From Neocallimastix lanati (nom. inval.) (Eukaryota > Neocallimastigomycota > Neocallimastigomycetes > Neocallimastigales > Neocallimastigaceae): DNA of 64,000 nucleotides. The stretch lies in assembly GCA_016946835.1 (NCBI GenBank), contig JACVTC010000012.1, positions 327,001-391,000 on the forward strand, read 5' to 3'. Positions 9,553-19,149 of this stretch are shown one piece after another. Position numbers and translations under genes: made by a program. Below the pieces are notes generated by a model, which worked only from the letters and a program-made list of their open reading frames with translations, was not told where the DNA came from and did no database searches. Each line of letters starts with the position of its first letter. Position 1 is the first letter of the stretch.

Positions 9553-10408
9553 CTAATGATCATTTAGTTCAGGCTTCCTTTTGGTGTATGGCTCCAGTTG
9601 AAGATTTTCTGGTAGTTCTAACCGGTAGTTCATTCTTTCCCGCACTTCAATGATCTTGAACGGACCTAAATATTGATTTGATAGTTTTTTAGCGGGTTCA
9701 TTGGTAAAATAGTAACGCTTTAGCCAAACAAGATCACCAACTTTGAAGGAAGGGCCTAAAGCTTTTCTAGAATCAGAATATTTTTTGAAGTCTTCTTTTG
9801 CTTTAGTAAGATGAACTCTAAGTGCATCGAAATAAGCGGACCAATCCCTAGTCAAGACCGAAGCGTTATCTTTAAGCAAAATAGGAGGAGCGTCAATATT
9901 ACAAACCGGGTTAAATCCATAGTTTGCGCGAAAAGGGGACATTCCAATTGATTTATGTAGAGAATTATTATATGCCATCTCACATAAGGGAAGGTAAAAG
10001 TTCCATTCGCTCTGAGAAGTAGAACAATAACAACGAAGATATTGCTCAATTACAGAATTAGCCGTTCCACTTGACCATTGGATTGTTGATGGTGGGCAGT
10101 AGTGAGTCTAGGTTTTGTATTCAAGGCGGAGCAGAGTGAAGTCCAGAACTCGGATGAAAACTGGGAGCCATGATCGGAAATAATTATTCTTGGAAAACCG
10201 TGATACCTAAAAATATTAAATAGAAGCATTTTGGAGGTTAGATCGGCAGTTGGAACATCAGAGCAAGGCACTAAGTGAATCATCTTGGTAAGATGATCGG
10301 CAACAACCATGATGCACGTACAATTTTGTGAACTTGGGAGAGAAACTATAAAATCAACACCGATGATTTCCCACGGCTTGTTGGGAACTGGAAGTGGATG
10401 AATCTTAC
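9553..10408 (-). pseudogene. gypsy B1 integrase, C-terminal two thirds
   Basis: Two open pieces. 10050-10310 has the core with SDHGSQFSSEFW and NGQVER, then a one-base frame change; 9553-9978 continues with AYNNSLH, VWLKRYYFTNEPAKK and the end of the C-terminal domain. About ten residues of the A protein are missing before LEPYTKRK. The upstream part of pol is cut off at about 10408, where an origin-like stem-loop begins. The 100 bp at 10305-10408 correspond to the same integrase segment as 11515-11620 on the far side of the Rep insert, at roughly 78% identity, so B1 and B2 are different elements. Confidence 0.85.
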
Positions 10409-10409
10409 C

Positions 10410-10452
10410 ATAACTTTTTTTATTTATAACATTAACTAATAAAAAAAGTTAT
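10410..10452 (+). other. CRESS-type origin stem-loop (candidate)
   Basis: Perfect 15-bp stem (10410-10424 with 10438-10452) and a 13-nt loop, TATAACATTAACT. The loop contains TAACATTAA, similar to the nonanucleotide TAATATTAC nicked by Rep in geminivirus-like replicons (7 of 9). It lies 22 bp upstream of the Rep reading frame, as in CRESS-DNA genomes, and its base is within a few bases of the junction with gypsy B1. Confidence 0.7.
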
Positions 10453-10474
10453 CTCATTTTTTTAACCCTTTATA

Positions 10475-11514
10475 ATGTTTATTATTAATAATAAAAAGGA
10501 ATTTTTAGTTACTTATGCATCTGATTTTAATGGATGTTTAACTATTGATAAAATTGAAAATTTTTTTTAAATTTAATATGCAAAATGTTTTCGAATACAT
10601 TATTAGTAAAGAGAAAGGTCATGAAGGAGATAAACATGACCATTTTCATCTTTATTTAAAATATATCGGAAAAAATAAAAAAGGCTTTAGTGCTAAAGGT
10701 AACAACGCTGAAACTATTTTTGATATTCCTATTTATAGTATTAAGGATAAAGAAGTCGTTCGTCTTCCTATAAATCTCAAGGGGGATTTGTGTACTCATG
10801 CACATCTCAATATCAAATTCAAAGGGGATAAGGATGACAATAACTGTAAAAATTCTTACTGTATGGTTGACTACGTTACAAAGCAAAGAAAAAATCTACC
10901 TATTGAAGAATGGATAATTGAAAGCAATTTTGACTGGGTTGAATATTTAGAAACTTTAAGTGCGAAATACAACAAGGAAAAAGAAAAATCTATTCGTGTT
11001 AAACTAACTGAAAAAGAAATGGAGTTTTGCGAATGGTTAAGAAATATCATAAACGATCATCCTGAGAAAACAAAAAACGAAATCAAATCTGAAATCTTCC
11101 AAAATAAAGATTATAGTTTTATTTTTATGTCCAAAAACTATAATTATGATGGTCTTCTTAGTCGCTACTTTAAGGAAAAACCTGAAGTCAAACCACCACC
11201 TTAATGGGGTATCTATTATATTCCGATTGAATTAAAAGAGGCTTTAGATTACTTGAATGACTTTATTCAAAAATGGTTTGAAAAGAAAATTCCAAGGGGG
11301 TGTAGGCCTAAACCAATATTTCTTTCAGGGGATGGTAATTGTGGTAAAACGTCTTTAGCCTGTATGGGAACCTTCTCGTATTGGTGTACCTCCTGGAATT
11401 TTAATAATTATCGTAATTTTTTCGATGATTATGATGGCAATGAAGATGCCAAAAATAATTCATCTGATAATGCTTGGTCGTATTTAAAACCTTGGATCGG
11501 TGGTCAGGATGTGG
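10475..11514 (+). pseudogene. rep: CRESS-DNA virus-like replication initiator (Rep), broken and 3'-truncated
   Basis: Rep of circular single-strand DNA replicons nicks the origin (HUH endonuclease) and unwinds DNA (SF3 helicase). Seen: ATG at 10475; motif I FLVTYA near 10502-10519; motif II HFHLYL starting 10641; motif III YVTK at 10872-10883; then Walker A GDGNCGKTS at 11328-11354 and a Walker-B-like FFDDYD near 11417-11434, followed by KPWIGGQD, which parallels the conserved K-x-x-IG-x-Q stretch. Breaks: an eight-T run at 10561-10568 puts the two halves of the nuclease domain in different frames, a TAA interrupts at 11202-11204 (same frame continues), and the gene is cut near 11514 before the last helicase motif, where antisense gypsy sequence starts. 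Nearest family appears geminivirus/genomovirus-like; the host of the source replicon is unknown. No capsid gene is seen. Confidence 0.85.
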
Positions 11515-12271
11515 TATCTATATACATGTGCAATCTTGAACTAGGTAACGAAACTAAAAAATCAACCCCAATAATTTCCCATGGTTTATTGGGAACAGGC
11601 AACGGTTGAATTTTTCCCTAGGGTTTATGTCTACGAATTTTACACCTAGCACAAGTTGAACAAGAAAGTACATAATTATGAATATCTTTCTTCATATTAG
11701 GCCACCAGTAGTATCTCTTGATTTTTTCAAGAGTTTTGTCAATACCTTGGTGTCCGTTGGTGGGTGAGTAATGAAAAGATTTCAAAATTCTTGCTCTTAA
11801 AGTGGATGGGACGATGATTCTGTTTTGGAAATGTAAGACCCCTTCATTTAAAGAAAATAAAGAACTTTTAACTGTGTTTGACTTAGTTTTAATCTTTTCT
11901 AAAATAGATTTGCAATATGTGTCATCCGTTTGGGCATCAATCAAACTACTAATATTATCAGTGTCTGCACAACATAAGGCATTATCATCCAATAAAGGAC
12001 GGTCTTTGTTGTGGAGGGAAACCACGGAATTATAATCCGGACGTCTAGACAACGAATCTGGTTTACCACACCTTGATCCAGGTCTGAACGAAATCCTAAA
12101 GTCAAACTTAGAAAGAAAGAGGCTCCATCTTATCTGGCGTTGTTTAAATGTTGAGGCTTTTTAAAATATAATAAATTCCTGTGATCGGTAATGATTTGAA
12201 CAGGAAACTTAGCCCCTTCAAGGTGGTGACGCCATGTTTCAAAAGTGGTGATAATAGCGAGTAGTTCCTTG
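11515..12271 (-). pseudogene. gypsy B2 RNase H end to integrase start
   Basis: Colinear with gypsy A pol. Reading minus from 12271: RNase H end ([13 protein letters not shown], then LSKFDFRISFRPG), SRRPDYNS, spacer, and the integrase zinc domain at 11618-12052 (GHQGIDKTLEKIKRYYWWPN and CSTCARC). A stop follows near 11618; the start of the core, IIGVDF-like, runs to about 11515, where the Rep insert begins. Separated from the upstream ORF by a deletion of about 520 bp relative to A. Confidence 0.8.
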
Positions 12272-14254
12272 TCATATATTGTATAATTTAATATGTTCAG
12301 TAAGGTTTTTCGAATATATTATAATGTCATCTAAGTAGACAAAGAGAAACAAGCCAATATCATCAGAAAAAATGTCTTGGATAAAGCGTTGAAAAACCGA
12401 AGGTGCATTACGTAAACCAAAAGGCATTACACGGTATTCAAAATGACCAAAAGGAGTACGAAAAGCAGTAAGGTATTCATGGCCTTTCTTGACACGAACT
12501 AAGTTATAGGCAGATCTTAAGTCAAGCCGAGAGAAAATAATAGCACCTTTAAATGATTCTATCAAATCAGATATCCTAGAAATTGGATAACTGTTTCTAA
12601 TGGTGATAGAATTGAGCTTTCTATAGTCAACATAAAGTCTAAGAGAACCGTCACGTTTTCTAACAAATAGCACCGGGGCACCAGCAGGAGATTTTGATTT
12701 TCTAATGAATCCTTTAGCAAGGTTTTCCTTAATGTATTCACGAAGTGCCTTCTTTTCTTCAACAGTCAACGAATAAATTGGTCCAAAATAAAGTTGAGCA
12801 CCGGGAACTAAATCAATGGATATATCATAAACACGGTGTGGAGGGAGTTTATCAGCTTCTTTCTTTTCAAATACAATACAAAGGTCATAATAAAATTTTT
12901 TAATTATTTTTTTATTTCTTTTGGTATTCTTGATTTCACTATTGTGAACTAAAGCAGCACAAATGTTCATATCGCTAAGTTCGTCTTCAGGTATGGAATC
13001 TGGAATTATTGAGTCAAGAGGAATTTCTTCCTTCTGTTCATTATTGGGTAAGAGAGAAGCAGTAATATTCGGTGAACGGAAAACAAACCTATTACCCTTA
13101 GCAGAAGGGCAATGGTTTTTACAGTAGCTTTCCAAGAAGTAAATTTTATTATTTTTGTAATCAATGTAAGGTGAATGAAGGCTTAACCAATCTCTTCCAA
13201 GGATTGCAGATACGTCTTGAAGTTGTAAATTGGATATAAAGAATTCAAATGTTTCCATATGGTCCATGAAAGTAAGCTTAAGACGTTTTGTAACTTGTTT
13301 TATAGCCATATTCTTTTCATTAGGAAGTTTTACATTGATCGTATTTGAGAGGTTTGAATAAGGAATTTTGTTTGCTGTTACGAAGCTTTTGCAGAGATAA
13401 CTTCTAGCAGAGCCCGAGTCAATAAGGATTCTGGTTTTAATCTTTTTGTTATTAACGGTTAACAAGAAAGTTGTAGTCATTTTATTATTATGACTTGGGG
13501 TGTAATTTGCTGATAAAATACTTCCATTGTCTCGTCCCTTATGGTGCTTATTGCGTTTAAATTTGTTTTCGGTCATGTTAGTTTCGTTTCTTTTTCGTTT
13601 GAAAGATTTACTACTCTTTGGCTTGTAGTCATTGGTCTTTACTTTTTGCTTAAGTAAACATTTTCTATCAATATTGATAATGGAATTTGTTTCCTCAAAT
13701 AAACTTTTAGGTTTGTCTAATTTATTGAACTTTGTTTTAACATCCTCAAGAAGACCTCTTTTGATTAGGTCAATGAATACATCGTCCGGCCATCCAATAC
13801 GTCCAGCTAACCTTCGAAATTCAATAGTATATAGTGCGGCTCTTCCTAAATGAAGTTGTTTTAAGTTTAGAAGTTGTTCAATAAGAACATCCTTCTGTTC
13901 TTTAGTATCCCCAAAATTGCTTATCAAAATATCTTTAAAGGTGTCATAGCTTAACGAATTTAAAGTCCTATCAGCCTTCAATGAAAGTCCCCATTTCTTT
14001 GGAGGTCCATGCAACATGCTGATAACATAAGAAATTTTTAAGTCGTCCGTGGAAAAAGAGTTGGGATGTTTTTTAAAAAACAATTCACTCTGTTCCAGGA
14101 GCTCATTAACGTTAAGTTTGTTGTTATCAGCTAAGTCCTTGGATAACACTCCGTTGGCGGAAAAGAAGGTAGGAATAAATTCTGTTAAAGCTGTTATAAG
14201 CTTTGAGTATTCAACTTCACTTGGAATTTGGGCGTTATTACTATTGGATTCCAT
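12272..14254 (-). CDS. gypsy B2 Gag-protease-reverse transcriptase (RT truncated)
   Basis: 660-residue open frame from ATG at 14254. Gag spans about residues 1-240 ([16 protein letters not shown] near 140-155) and ends in a strongly basic stretch ([18 protein letters not shown]) with no CCHC knuckle. Protease IDSGSARS near 278-285. [34 protein letters not shown] and YLDD at 640-643. Shortly after YLDD the frame jumps at about 12290 into the end of RNase H: compared with gypsy A, about 520 bp (RT thumb, connection, start of RNase H) are gone, and the breakpoint is near a short AAATTATACA similarity. Gag and Pol are one ORF here, so no frameshift signal is needed between them. The element cannot make its own full RT. 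Confidence 0.92.
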   Translation of the reverse strand: MESNSNNAQIPSEVEYSKLITALTEFIPTFFSANGVLSKDLADNNKLNVNELLEQSELFFKKHPNSFSTDDLKISYVISMLHGPPKKWGLSLKADRTLNSLSYDTFKDILISNFGDTKEQKDVLIEQLLNLKQLHLGRAALYTIEFRRLAGRIGWPDDVFIDLIKRGLLEDVKTKFNKLDKPKSLFEETNSIINIDRKCLLKQKVKTNDYKPKSSKSFKRKRNETNMTENKFKRNKHHKGRDNGSILSANYTPSHNNKMTTTFLLTVNNKKIKTRILIDSGSARSYLCKSFVTANKIPYSNLSNTINVKLPNEKNMAIKQVTKRLKLTFMDHMETFEFFISNLQLQDVSAILGRDWLSLHSPYIDYKNNKIYFLESYCKNHCPSAKGNRFVFRSPNITASLLPNNEQKEEIPLDSIIPDSIPEDELSDMNICAALVHNSEIKNTKRNKKIIKKFYYDLCIVFEKKEADKLPPHRVYDISIDLVPGAQLYFGPIYSLTVEEKKALREYIKENLAKGFIRKSKSPAGAPVLFVRKRDGSLRLYVDYRKLNSITIRNSYPISRISDLIESFKGAIIFSRLDLRSAYNLVRVKKGHEYLTAFRTPFGHFEYRVMPFGLRNAPSVFQRFIQDIFSDDIGLFLFVYLDDIIIYSKNLTEHIKLYNI

Positions 14255-14309
14255 TTTTACCTAAATTATAAATTATATTAACTATGAAATATATATACAT
14301 GTTTATTAT

Positions 14310-14660
14310 GATTATAAGGTCATAGTTAGGAAGTTTTGGCGAAAGAAAACAGTTGAATAAGAAAATACTCAAGCATTTCCAGACGATTTTCCAGAAGCAC
14401 GTAAGCAGTAAACAGTAGTATGTACTTAATGACGGGAGCAGCTTGCCTATTACTGGTGTCATGTTCCCGCGTACACCACGATTGCAACCTACCACACATA
14501 GGCCAGTCCAGAGCTGCCCAGATCGCTGCCTGTGACAGATAAACTTAATCCGGAAACTGTTACCTAGATGCTGACACACTTCTGCTTCTAAGGTCTGTAC
14601 TAAGTCTTGGTTCTTCTATATTGTTTCCTTGGCCTACTTCTTCCAGTTCTATTTTCCTAA
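14310..14660. other. GC-richer segment of unknown origin in gypsy B2 leader
   Basis: Roughly 45-57% G+C over 14401-14580, against about 15% around it. It lies between the B2 primer-binding site and gag. In gypsy A the same interval is only about 30 bp, so this is extra sequence. Both strands have stops; the 112-codon frame on the minus strand shows no recognisable domain. A short stem (CGGGA near 14433 with TCCCG near 14465) is possible. I do not recognise it as rRNA, tRNA, SRP RNA or a spliceosomal RNA. Confidence 0.6.
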
Positions 14661-14756
14661 AATCATGTAAACATATGTTAGTGTATTTATGTGTTCTTAT
14701 TATTGTTATTATTTATTTTATTATTGCTATTTATTGTTGTTTAATTTTTTATTATT

Positions 14757-14840
14757 TATCATTTATCATTTATCATTTATCATTTATCATTTACTATCAT
14801 TATTTATTATTATTTATTATTATTTATTATTATTTATTAC
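14757..14840. repeat. simple repeats: (ATTTATC)n then (TTATTA)n
   Basis: Six near-perfect 7-bp units from about 14757 to 14797, then TTATTATTATT-type repeats to about 14840. The rest of the leader up to 15115 is AT-rich without genes. Confidence 0.85.
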
Positions 14841-15115
14841 TATATATCTATTCTTTTAATTTTTTATGATTTTAATTATTTATCCAACTAATTATTACTA
14901 TTTACTTATTTTTTTAATATTTAATTTATGGTTTATATTAATTTATTCTTATAATTTCTAGATTATTCTATATAATTTATATTATTATATTTATTATTAA
15001 TCATAAAAATTTTTATTGAACCACACTAAATTATTTTGTACTACTTGATTCTAGAAATTAATTATATTATTAAATTAATTAACTATTCTATTAAACTATA
15101 CTAAGAAGAGTTATT

Positions 15116-15127
15116 ATTGTAATAATT
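15116..15127 (-). promoter_or_regulatory. gypsy B2 primer-binding site, self-complementary to transcript 5' end
   Basis: The plus strand reads AAGAGTTATTAT directly before the LTR TG at 15128. It is the exact 12-nt complement of the transcript segment at 15395-15406 and has the same sequence and position as in gypsy A. Confidence 0.7.
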
Positions 15128-15394
15128 TAATTAAAAAATTATAATTAAATTATTAATCATTAATATTAGCTCTAACTGCTAATATTAAAGGTTTAGAAAA
15201 GAATCATACTTACCTATGGTTCTTTCTAATTATCGAGTTTATTATAACGAATTATAATAGACGAAACACTAAAATTGATAAAGAAAAGTTTTAATTATAA
15301 AATTTGTTTTATTAAAACAATTTGTTTTATTATTTATTAGAAATTTTAAATGTTAAAACTATTGTTATTATTATTATATTATAATTGTTATATA

Positions 15395-15441
15395 ATAATA
15401 ACTCTTGATTTCTCAAAGAGAACTCAAGAGCCTTATTTATA
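15395..15441 (-). promoter_or_regulatory. gypsy B2 promoter: TATA box and self-primer segment
   Basis: TATAAATA on the minus strand (15441 to 15434) and AAGAGTTATTAT from 15406 to 15395, 35 nt from the TATA start. The intervening sequence forms CTCTTGA/TCAAGAG. Confidence 0.65.
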
Positions 15442-15477
15442 CTTTTTTGTCAAAATAAGGTTAAAATCAAAAGCGGT

Positions 15478-15624
15478 TCTAATCTTAACAAATCTCTTAT
15501 CTAGGAAAAGACTAGAAGAAAAACCTAGATAAGTTTTTGATCGATATTCTATCCATATCGATCATCGCGTTGATTAAGTAAAACCGATTACTTTTAAGAA
15601 GTAATTGGAAAAACCTTAATTAAC
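15478..15624. other. gypsy B2 U3 interleaved inverted repeats (pseudoknot-capable)
   Basis: A 15478-15486 with A' 15508-15516 (8 of 9 pairs); B 15496-15505 (CTTATCTAGG) with B' 15524-15533 (CCTAGATAAG), perfect; hairpin C 15538-15547/15555-15564, perfect 10 bp; stem D 15569-15578/15615-15624 with one G-T; hairpin E 15584-15593/15599-15608, 10 bp with one G-T. Confidence 0.75.
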
Positions 15625-16073
15625 CGATTACTTAATCTAATATAATGATCGAAAATAAAAGAATAAAATAATGAAAATTATTTCGATCATAAAATTTAAA
15701 ATTTAATCTATTTAGTTCTATTTTATAGAACTTTAAATACAAATATATAAAACAATACATTAATAATAAAATACATGATTAATACAATACAGAATACATG
15801 ATAGAATACAGAATACATGATAAAATACAGAATAGTGTTTTAGTTTATGATTTAATAAGTGAGAGAAAACTAAAACTAATAAATTTAATAATTAAGTGAA
15901 TAATTAAATAAATTTAATATTATTTTAAATGTATAAAAATTATTTAATTAAATAAATTTTTAATATTAAACTAAATAAAATTTTAATATATAATTAAATA
16001 AATTATTAATTATAATTAAGTGTATAAATGAAATATGAGTTAAATAAAAGTTATATTAATTATAACCTAACTA

Positions 16074-16136
16074 TGTTAAGATAATAACTGAATTTCAATT
16101 TCAATTTCAATTTCAATAATTCAGTTATTTGAATTT
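16074..16136 (+). repeat. left arm of 63-bp perfect inverted repeat
   Basis: TGTTAAGATAATAACTG... with four TCAATT-type units. It is the exact reverse complement of 16551-16613. By analogy with the other LTRs it is one arm of the terminal hairpin of the B2 LTR. Confidence 0.9.
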
Positions 16137-16550
16137 TTATTACATTATTATTTTATATAATTATTACTACAATTTAAATTACAATAATCCTACAAAGGAT
16201 TAATCAAAAGATTTAAACATGTATTTATATAAAATAATTAATTATTAAAATATTAATTATTAATATGAATATGTAATAGGTATTAATATAAGTTTGATAT
16301 TGATAATATAAACTAAGATAATAATATAAATATTTAATATAAATAAAATATAAGAATCTAATATAGCTAAATATTATATTTTATAATTAAAATATAATAT
16401 GTAGAAATTAATTTAATATGACAATCACGTGTTTACATTATTTAATATATATTAATTTCAATATGTAAATAATATTTAGTCAATTAGTTGGCCTAGACTA
16501 TTTCCTAAATATTTTAATAATAATTATTATACTATTAATTATTAATATTG
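16137..16550 (-). repeat. repeat X, copy 1 (inside the hairpin of the B2 LTR)
   Basis: From about TATTACATTATTATTTTAT to CTATTTCCTAAATATTT this matches 19267-19640 almost base for base (about 380 bp) and, more distantly and inverted, 25900-26280. No ORF. It lacks the outer parts of copy 2, so it may be a truncated solo LTR of family X. Confidence 0.85.
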
Positions 16551-16613
16551 AAATTCAAATAACTGAATTATTGAAATTGAAATTGAAATTGAAATTCAGT
16601 TATTATCTTAACA
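16551..16613 (-). repeat. right arm of 63-bp perfect inverted repeat
   Basis: Exact reverse complement of 16074-16136; its last base is the end of the B2 LTR (CTTAACA). Confidence 0.9.
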
Positions 16614-18286
16614 ATGCCCTTCCACAAAAATCGGATTCCAGACGATTTGTGTAACATTGTTAAAAAAAATTTTTTAATTTATTACAGAAAAATTTTTAAT
16701 TTTTTAAAGTAAATAAGGAATTAAAAGGTCACTTGAATCCTTTGGAGAAGACCATTTAAGTGACAATTTCGTGAAATTTGAAATTTGTCAAAAATTGTTA
16801 AAATTAAAATTTTATTATAAAATTCAATATTTTTAAGTGTATTGGTACCATTTTTAAAATATATTCCCATGTAAATTTTTGAAATTGAAATTTTGAAATT
16901 TAATTGAAATTAACATTTCAATTTTTACCATTAACTATGAAATTTTTGAAAATTTTAAAAATATAGTAAATAATAAATATATTAAAATTTAAAATTACTA
17001 TTAAAAAGTTGAATATATAATTTTTATTAAATTTTGAAATTTCGTAATGTGAAATTTTAAATGTCGAAATTTAAAATTTTAAAATTTATAATTTCTAATT
17101 TTCTAAATTTTGAAATTGTAATTGAAAATTTATCAATTTAACTATTGAATATATTATAATATTCAATTTAGTATATTATTAATCTTGATAATTATGAAAG
17201 CGTCCTTATCATAATTATCATTTTATCATCGAAGAATATTATAGAGAAAAGCGTCCTTTTCAATATAATATTAAACAAATTTTAATCTATTAAATTTCAA
17301 ATATTGAATCAATTTAGAATGCTCCTCCTTCCTTCTTTCATATTATTATTTTTCTATGATTAATTCAGAAATTTAAAATTAATAAAGTTTAATGTAATTT
17401 TGTTATTTATATATTTATAATTGATGTTTAAAAGTAAATTATTATTATTGCAATTCAGTCGAAGAGAATATTTATTTATTTAAAATATAGAATTGATTGA
17501 TTTTATGTAATAGAAATATATATATATATATTTTTTAATATTTAAATTTTAAATTATAAAATTGTATATATTTATTTGTATATAACGTTTTTGGAATTTT
17601 AACGATTGTTTTAAGAAATATAATTTTGTTTATTTTTTGAATAATTTGTAATTATTACTTTTGTAAATACAATATTTAAAGTGAATAAAATTTACTTAAA
17701 CTTCTAATATAGGAATTGAAAATTGACTTTAATAAATAGATATAATGTTCCATTATATTGTGAAAATATTGTAATTAAAATTGAGACATGAGTATTATAA
17801 GTATAAGAGTAGTACAGTTCAGTATAAGTAATTTAATTAATAAATTAATTATTATTTATTGAAATTCATATTTTATATAGTTCTTATTCACATGATAGGG
17901 AGGATGATATACGGGACTTTTATGTGCAATAATTTATAAGCAGTGGGTTTTAAATAATTGTAGTTTAGTAAATTTTATTAATAAAATTATAATATTCGTA
18001 CAATTAAATAGTAATTCTAATTCCTAAAAATTTACAAGAGAGTTCCCTATTTCAAATATAAATAATTTAATCTATTTATAAGAAATAGGTAATATATTAA
18101 TTATATATTCTAATATATAGAAATATATAAATTTTATAAGAAATAAAGTATTATAATTATTATAATTATAATAATACATATTGAAATAAAATAAAATAAA
18201 ATAATTATTATCAAAAAGATATAAATTTAATATTTAATAATTATTATTAAATATACAAATATGTTACTACACATATTTGTTTTATA
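16614..18286. other. AT-rich region with several hairpins, no gene
   Basis: Holds a stem GTCACTT/AAGTGAC near 16728-16762 and two adjacent hairpins at 17187-17219 (11-bp arms) and 17235-17272 (8-bp arms) whose loops share AGCGTCCTT. No ORF of interest. A short hairpin (ACAAATATGT/ACATATTTGT) lies just past the stop of the next ORF. Confidence 0.6.
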
Positions 18287-19066
18287 TCAAGGAGAGAAGT
18301 CTGATTCATGTGAATTTACCTTTATCTTTGTTCCTTTGAACTTTCGAATAACTTTTTGTATAACTGGGGTGTTAGTTACTGTAACTGATACTCTTTTATG
18401 AATTTTACATTTGTTGTTTGAAGTGCAGAATGTAGGGTTTGGTTTGGTTCTTCGTTTAGGCTTTCTTCTCAAGGTTAATTTAGTTTCTTCTTTTGCTTTC
18501 ATGTTAGTTATCCTTTTATTGTTATTATCGTTATTGTTATTATCATTATTGTTATTATCGTTATTGTTATTATCGTTATTGTTATTATCATACTGATATG
18601 GGTTTTCAATATTTTCTTTCTTGTTATGGCTAACTTCAGCTTTTTTGTATAGGTTTATATCGTGAATTTTATCATCAGCATTATTCTTCATTTCATTAAT
18701 ACCTTCTTTTTGTTTCGTACTTGATTTTGGTTCTATATAATTTAAGGACCTATTAACTTGGACAAGGAATAAGAAACTTCTTCTACGTAATTGTTCTAAT
18801 AAATTAATTTGATTTATAATGTCCTGACAAGTTTTACTTTCTAAAGAGTTTTCTTCCTCTAACTTTTTTACTTTTGATTTAAGGACGTGAATAAGTTTTT
18901 GAATTCTTATTAATTCGTCCAATCGATCATGAAGTTCTTTCTCAGCCTTACCAATAAACCTGTTATATTCACTAATGGGAATCATATCTTCTTTATTCTT
19001 CATTGGGATAAATATATCATTTCTTTTAAATGATATATCTGAAGTAATTTTTATTAGTTTAGGCAT
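18287..19066 (-). CDS. hypothetical coiled-coil, basic-tail protein; possible Gag of family X element
   Basis: 259 residues, ATG start, intact. I do not recognise a domain. Residues about 35-100 are heptad-like and charged (ELHDRLDELIRIQKLIHVL, KSKVKKLEEEN), suggesting a coiled coil. About residues 157-182 are a (NNNND) repeat encoded by 15-18 bp units. The C-terminus is strongly basic (LRRKPKRRTKPNP) with two isolated Cys, but no CCHC knuckle. The ATG lies about 80 bp downstream of a TGG-starting, PBS-like block (19129-19149) and of repeat X copy 2, so the layout LTR-PBS-ORF would fit a non-autonomous LTR element whose ORF supplies a Gag-like protein. No protease or RT is nearby. A host gene cannot be excluded. 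Confidence 0.5.
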   Translation of the reverse strand: MPKLIKITSDISFKRNDIFIPMKNKEDMIPISEYNRFIGKAEKELHDRLDELIRIQKLIHVLKSKVKKLEEENSLESKTCQDIINQINLLEQLRRRSFLFLVQVNRSLNYIEPKSSTKQKEGINEMKNNADDKIHDINLYKKAEVSHNKKENIENPYQYDNNNNDNNNNDNNNNDNNNNDNNNKRITNMKAKEETKLTLRRKPKRRTKPNPTFCTSNNKCKIHKRVSVTVTNTPVIQKVIRKFKGTKIKVNSHESDFSP

Positions 19067-19128
19067 CTTAAGGTAATCGATATATTGTTGGTAGGATTAT
19101 TGTTAAAGTTTTGTGACAATTTGGTCTT

Positions 19129-19149
19129 AACGATTAGGTCAAGATGCCA
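19129..19149 (-). promoter_or_regulatory. PBS-like block next to repeat X copy 2 (candidate)
   Basis: The sense (minus) strand reads TGGCATCTTGACCTAATCG; its complement ends in CCA like a tRNA 3' end. The same block, TGGCATCTTAACCTAACCG, follows repeat X copy 3 at 26281. I could not assign it to a specific tRNA. Confidence 0.35.

Larger units (their letters stand above)
15128..16613 (-). mobile_element. gypsy B2 5' LTR with an insertion near its end
   Basis: Starts TGTAATAATTTAATT with an inverted-repeat left end (TAATAATTTAATTA/TAATTAAATTATTA) and ends CTTAACA at 16613. About 410 bp of repeat X interrupts the terminal hairpin (16137-16550). Contains the promoter, U3 inverted repeats and a short tandem (AATACAGAATACATGATA) at about 15783-15835. 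Confidence 0.8.

Noticed and set aside
10410-11514. Rep-like sequence as a Helitron or bacterial plasmid gene
   Set aside because: Helitron Rep has a two-Tyr motif and a Pif1 helicase; here there is a single YxxK and an SF3-type Walker A, with an origin stem-loop upstream, which fits CRESS replicons better.
11253-11609. End of the Rep ORF beyond about 11514
   Set aside because: The last 30 codons are antisense gypsy integrase sequence, not Rep.
14241-14579. 112-codon minus-strand ORF over the GC-rich island
   Set aside because: No domain, AT-rich low-complexity tail, and overlaps the gag start; probably a chance frame.
14621-14869. 82-codon hydrophobic plus-strand ORF
   Set aside because: Made mostly of the simple repeats at 14757-14840; not a credible protein.
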